From positions 1,755,001 to 1,819,000 of the forward strand of contig NZ_VISL01000001.1 of NCBI RefSeq assembly GCF_007827465.1: a DNA stretch of 64,000 nucleotides, read 5' to 3'. This DNA is from Dokdonia sp. Hel_I_53 (lineage in GTDB: Bacteria; Bacteroidota; Bacteroidia; Flavobacteriales; Flavobacteriaceae). A program made the position numbers and the translations under genes. The first letter of the stretch is position 1; each line of letters opens with the position of its first letter. Below the pieces are notes generated by a model, which saw only the letters and a list, made by a program, of their open reading frames with translations, did not search any database and was not told where the DNA came from. Below, one piece after another: positions 61,045-64,000 of the stretch.

Positions 61045-61060
61045 CGCTTTCGCGAAAGCG
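61045..61060. repeat. 16-bp palindrome, perfect copy, intergenic (20-bp extended form)
   Basis: TACGCTTTCGCGAAAGCGTA at 61043-61062, between the DUF421 stop and the DUF1206 start. Confidence 0.9.
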
Positions 61061-61101
61061 TATATAGAAAATTTATATACTATTTTAAGACAATTTGCTT
61101 T

Positions 61102-61632
61102 TCAAGACTCAACTCCATCTAAAATATAGTCATCTACAGAGATATTTTCTGAAGTATGAAGAACGCTTACATCCCCCGTAGTTTCTAAAATCACAGCTTT
61201 AACATGGCTCAATTGTAAGGCATTAGCCTCTCGTAGTTTACCTCTAAGCTCTGCTTCTGTAATTTTTGTTCTTTCAAGATTTTTGTGTAATAGTTTCCCA
61301 TCTTGCATTAATAGAATAGGAGAATTATCTATAGCTTCCTCTATGTTTTTACTCCTATATCTAGCTAAGGTAATTAGATAGTTGAATAAATATAAGACAC
61401 CTATAATTAGCGCCCCTAGTAAGGGACCTGGCTTTGCGGTGGCAATACTCATTGCTAATAAGTTACCGATAGCCAGCGTATTGAGAAAGTCAAAGCCTGT
61501 CATTTTACTGAAGCTCTTCAATCCAAATATTTGTGTATATAAGAGCACAAGTATGTAAACTCCTACTGCTGCAATAATAGACTCTGGTAATTTATCAAAG
61601 CCTTGTAAAAAGTAATTCCAATTGATATCCAT
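61102..61632 (-). CDS. DUF421 (YetF-like) membrane protein
   Basis: 176 aa with three membrane helices in the first half (SIIAAVGVYILVLLYTQIFG, FLNTLAIGNLLAMSIA, LLGALIIGVLYLFNYLITL) and a soluble C-terminal domain matching the DUF421 pattern (PILLMQDGKLLHKNLERTKITEAELRGKLREANALQLSHVKAVILETTGDVSVL). Function unknown in most bacteria; homologs occur with spore and stress functions in Bacillus. Confidence 0.93.
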   Translation of the reverse strand: MDINWNYFLQGFDKLPESIIAAVGVYILVLLYTQIFGLKSFSKMTGFDFLNTLAIGNLLAMSIATAKPGPLLGALIIGVLYLFNYLITLARYRSKNIEEAIDNSPILLMQDGKLLHKNLERTKITEAELRGKLREANALQLSHVKAVILETTGDVSVLHTSENISVDDYILDGVES

Positions 61633-61749
61633 AACTCCATGTTTTTTTATGAAGTTACATGAAATAGAACGAATGCAATATCAATAGCAAAAATTTCACA
61701 TAGCTTTAGCAAAATCACGTCTATGTTGAATGATCACTAGTAAATAAAA

Positions 61750-62166
61750 TTAATTGTTTGCATGCATTTCCATTTGTTGCGAAAGTGTTTTTAGTTTATC
61801 TTGACTTATAGGTTTAACCACAAAGTTTTTGACATTAGAGTAAGACGCTGCCTTTTCTTGATCTCTTGGATCGATAGAGCTTGTCACAACAAATATTGTC
61901 ACCTCTTTAATTACTTCTATCCCAATTATTGCATCTAAAAACTGCCATCCATCAAGAACAGGCATATTTATATCTAGCAAAATCACAGAGGGAATAGCAG
62001 ATTCTATATCACCTCGCAATACTGGAAGTAAATGATCTAATGCTTTCTGTCCGTCGTGAAAAATTAAAAATCCTTTACAGAAATTTGACATTTTCATTAA
62101 GCGCTGTGCGCCAAAAACGAAAATGGGATCATCATCGATTATACATGCTATGTCTATTGGTTTCAT
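61750..62166 (-). CDS. Stand-alone receiver-domain response regulator
   Basis: 138 aa made of one receiver domain: acidic DDD at 11-13 in ACIIDDDPIF, phosphorylation Asp65 in VILLDINMPVLDGW, Thr/Ser in FVVTSSIDP and Lys in FVVKPIS. No output domain. It overlaps the kinase gene by 4 bp (ATGA) and is surely co-expressed with it. Confidence 0.95.
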   Translation of the reverse strand: MKPIDIACIIDDDPIFVFGAQRLMKMSNFCKGFLIFHDGQKALDHLLPVLRGDIESAIPSVILLDINMPVLDGWQFLDAIIGIEVIKEVTIFVVTSSIDPRDQEKAASYSNVKNFVVKPISQDKLKTLSQQMEMHANN

Positions 62167-63656
62167 TTTTTTAGATAGATTTTAAATGTTGTTCCTATTC
62201 CTTCTTCACTCTCTACAAGTACTTTGCCACCCATAGCTTCTATTTGATTTTTAACTATAAAAAGTCCAAGACCTCTTGAGTCAGGATGTCTATGAAATGT
62301 TTTATACATTCCAAAAATTTTACTGCCGTGTAAGTCTAAGTTTATGCCAAGCCCGTTGTCTTTAAAGCTTACTATGGTATAATCCTCACTAATATCTATT
62401 TTAATTGTAATGTTTAATACCTCTGTTTGCTTTCTGTATTTAACAGCATTTGTTAATATGTTGAGAAAAGAACTTCGCAAATATTCTGGAATCACTGTAA
62501 CTTTAATAGCGTCTTCTTTCGAAAAACTAATATTGCAATTAACTTCATCTAATAATGCTTTTATACTTACAATACTACGTTCTATTTCTTTACATAAATC
62601 TACTTCAATATAATCTTCTTTCCTGCAGTTTTCAAAACCAGAAATATCGCTAAGGTTTACAATGGTTTCCTGCAAATTCTTAAACGCTTCCTTTAATAAT
62701 GAGAATACCTCAACATCCTTAACTTGTGGTACATCATTTTCAAGGAAACCTAATAACATATCAAGATTACTCGTGTGAGATCTTAAATTATGAGAAACTA
62801 TGTGTTTAAAATTTAGAAGTTTATTATTCTTGCTTTCTGTCTCTTCTAAGAGTAGTTCAATCTTTTTATTAGCATTTTTAAGAGAGCTAATATTTGTTAT
62901 TTGAGAAATAAAGTAAGACGGTGTTTTATGTTTAGTGCGCACTAAAGAGACAGACAGTATGCACCAAATAATATCCCCAGATTTATGGATATAGCGCTTC
63001 TCAATCTGATAATTATCATCAACACCTGCAAGCAACCTGTTGACATTTTTGAGATCCTTAGCTAGATCATCTGGATATGTTAATTCTTGAAAAGTTCGAG
63101 TTAACAATTCTTCTTCTGTATAACCTAATATGGTAGATAATTGCTTATTGGCCTTGATCCACTTCCCATCTAAGGAAACCAATGCTACGCCATTAGGAGC
63201 ACTTTCAAAAGTTTGTTGAAATTTCTCTTCACTTTGATATATAAGTGCTTCGGCTTTTTTTTGCTGATCTATATCTTGAAAAACACCATATACCTTAACG
63301 CACTTTCCATTATTAAAAACAGGGACCCCTACAGATCTTACCCATTTTTCTTTTCCAGATTTAGTGACTATAATATATTCCTCATCAAATTCTTCACCTG
63401 TTTCAATAGAATTGTTAAAGTCTCGAGAAATTTTGTCCCTGTGAAATCCCTCCTTATAAAAATTTATAGCTTCTTCTATAGAAGGGTCGTAATCTAAACA
63501 AACTTCATGAATTCTTTTTGTAGTATCACTCCACTTAACGGTATTAGATTCAATGAAAACTTCCCAAAGACCCACTGACGCAGCTTTCTGAAGCAATTTA
63601 TAGGATTTTTCCCTTCTTGAAAGAGAAAGTTTTTTAGGGATTTTAAAACTTTTCAT
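62163..63656 (-). CDS. PAS-domain sensor histidine kinase
   Basis: 497 aa, no membrane helix, so cytosolic. Two PAS/PAC units (about 20-135 and 140-260; WVRSVGVPVFNNGKCVKVYGVFQDI and ILGYTEEELLTRTFQELTYPDDLAKD), a coiled linker, an H-box with His289 (FKHIVSHNLRSHTSNLDML), and a HATPase_c domain (about 370-497; SSFLNILTNAVKYRK, VSFKDNGLGINLDLHG, RGLGLFIVKNQIEAMGGKV). The H-box SHNLR is the variant usual in flavobacterial PAS kinases paired with small receiver proteins as here. Confidence 0.95.
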   Translation of the reverse strand: MKSFKIPKKLSLSRREKSYKLLQKAASVGLWEVFIESNTVKWSDTTKRIHEVCLDYDPSIEEAINFYKEGFHRDKISRDFNNSIETGEEFDEEYIIVTKSGKEKWVRSVGVPVFNNGKCVKVYGVFQDIDQQKKAEALIYQSEEKFQQTFESAPNGVALVSLDGKWIKANKQLSTILGYTEEELLTRTFQELTYPDDLAKDLKNVNRLLAGVDDNYQIEKRYIHKSGDIIWCILSVSLVRTKHKTPSYFISQITNISSLKNANKKIELLLEETESKNNKLLNFKHIVSHNLRSHTSNLDMLLGFLENDVPQVKDVEVFSLLKEAFKNLQETIVNLSDISGFENCRKEDYIEVDLCKEIERSIVSIKALLDEVNCNISFSKEDAIKVTVIPEYLRSSFLNILTNAVKYRKQTEVLNITIKIDISEDYTIVSFKDNGLGINLDLHGSKIFGMYKTFHRHPDSRGLGLFIVKNQIEAMGGKVLVESEEGIGTTFKIYLKK

Positions 63657-63787
63657 TTGTATGTTATTCGACTATAACTAATCGGGGGAGTACTTCAACT
63701 TCGTGATTTAATATTAAATATGAAAATGATATATTAAGTTTAATACAATTATAAGTAAATAATCGGTAAAAACAACATTTATATCGA

Positions 63788-64000
63788 TCAAATGCAATAA
63801 TCGAAAATAAATTGTTTACAGTAGGCCTTTATTTCCTCCCTAGCCTTTTCAAAAGCTAATTCAGTTTCTTGAGGTGAACCTTCAAATTTTGAGGGATCGT
63901 AGAAGTCATGGTGCAGCCTTACCGCGTTAGGAGCAGCTATAAATGGGCATTTTTCGTAAGCATGATCACATACCGTAATTATATAATCCCAAGTTACATC
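63788..64000 (-). CDS. Low-molecular-weight phosphatase / arsenate reductase-like protein, C-terminal part
   Basis: The frame runs off the right edge; the last 70 codons are visible and end in TGA at 63788-63790. Visible motifs WDYIITVCDHAYEKCPF and AVRLHHDFYDPSKFEGS, then a helix ETELAFEKAREEIKAYCKQF, match the C-terminal half of ArsC-type low-molecular-weight tyrosine phosphatase-fold proteins (the TVCD-x-A-x-x-x-CP and H-x-x-F-x-DP segments, followed by the R-x-EI helix). The N-terminal P-loop Cys lies outside the window, so activity cannot be judged. The stretch 63657-63787 before the kinase gene shows nothing else. Confidence 0.8.
   Translation of the reverse strand, partial: DVTWDYIITVCDHAYEKCPFIAAPNAVRLHHDFYDPSKFEGSPQETELAFEKAREEIKAYCKQFIFDYCI

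Noticed and set aside
5516..61060. The scattered palindrome considered as parS or as a transcription terminator
   Set aside because: It does not fit the TGTTNCACGTGAAACA parS pattern and is too frequent for centromere sites. It lacks a loop and T-run, occurs inside coding regions, and real terminators lie beside it.

Overview
The window is AT-rich chromosomal DNA of a Flavobacteriaceae-type member of the Bacteroidota. Evidence: C-terminal type IX secretion (T9SS) sorting regions on three large secreted proteins, DUF4270 and DUF3109 proteins, promoter -7 boxes of the TAnnTTTG type, a PanC/PanD/short GT5 neighbourhood, a PlsC-GNAT acyltransferase fusion and a LytTR regulator paired with a propeller sensor kinase. 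Genus is not decided by the sequence; a marine Dokdonia-like flavobacterium is a guess. No rRNA, tRNA, CRISPR array, prophage or insertion sequence was found. Most of the window is housekeeping.

Layout. 0-15 kb: end of an unknown gene, then a leftward unit (short glycogen-synthase-like protein, DUF4270 lipoprotein, glmS) divergent from panC-panD-flippase-like-esterase-like genes, radA, an M23 lipoprotein and an acyl-CoA dehydrogenase; then leftward tas, an OmpA lipoprotein and exonuclease III. 15-31 kb: a large outer-membrane protein, a small lipoprotein, a 984-aa T9SS cargo protein, glycyl-tRNA synthetase, a coiled-coil membrane protein, comF, an Ig-like lipoprotein, an omega-amidase and a coupled pair (cNMP/CBS/DUF294 protein plus DEDDh exonuclease). 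32-45 kb: two tandem paralogous giant secreted genes (LamG, leucine-rich, HYR and sorting domains) duplicated together with their terminators and upstream regions, next to a LytTR two-component pair. 45-64 kb: aminotransferase, DUF3109, a membrane-bound winged-helix regulator divergent from a YceI gene, katG, marC, a dCMP deaminase/S41 protease unit, TerB-like, fbp, GNAT, aspartate kinase, an OlsF-type acyltransferase, DUF1206, DUF421, a kinase/receiver pair and the end of an ArsC-like phosphatase.

The most striking signal unexplained by genes is a 16-bp palindrome, CGCTTTCGCGAAAGCG, present in nine perfect copies plus near-perfect and half copies. It lies both between genes and inside coding sequences, where it is read in all three frames. 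Chance predicts essentially none in 64 kb. Several gene starts are corrected here (panD, the esterase-like gene, the outer-membrane protein, the DEDDh exonuclease, the winged-helix regulator, the TerB-like gene and others); GTG and TTG starts are frequent.
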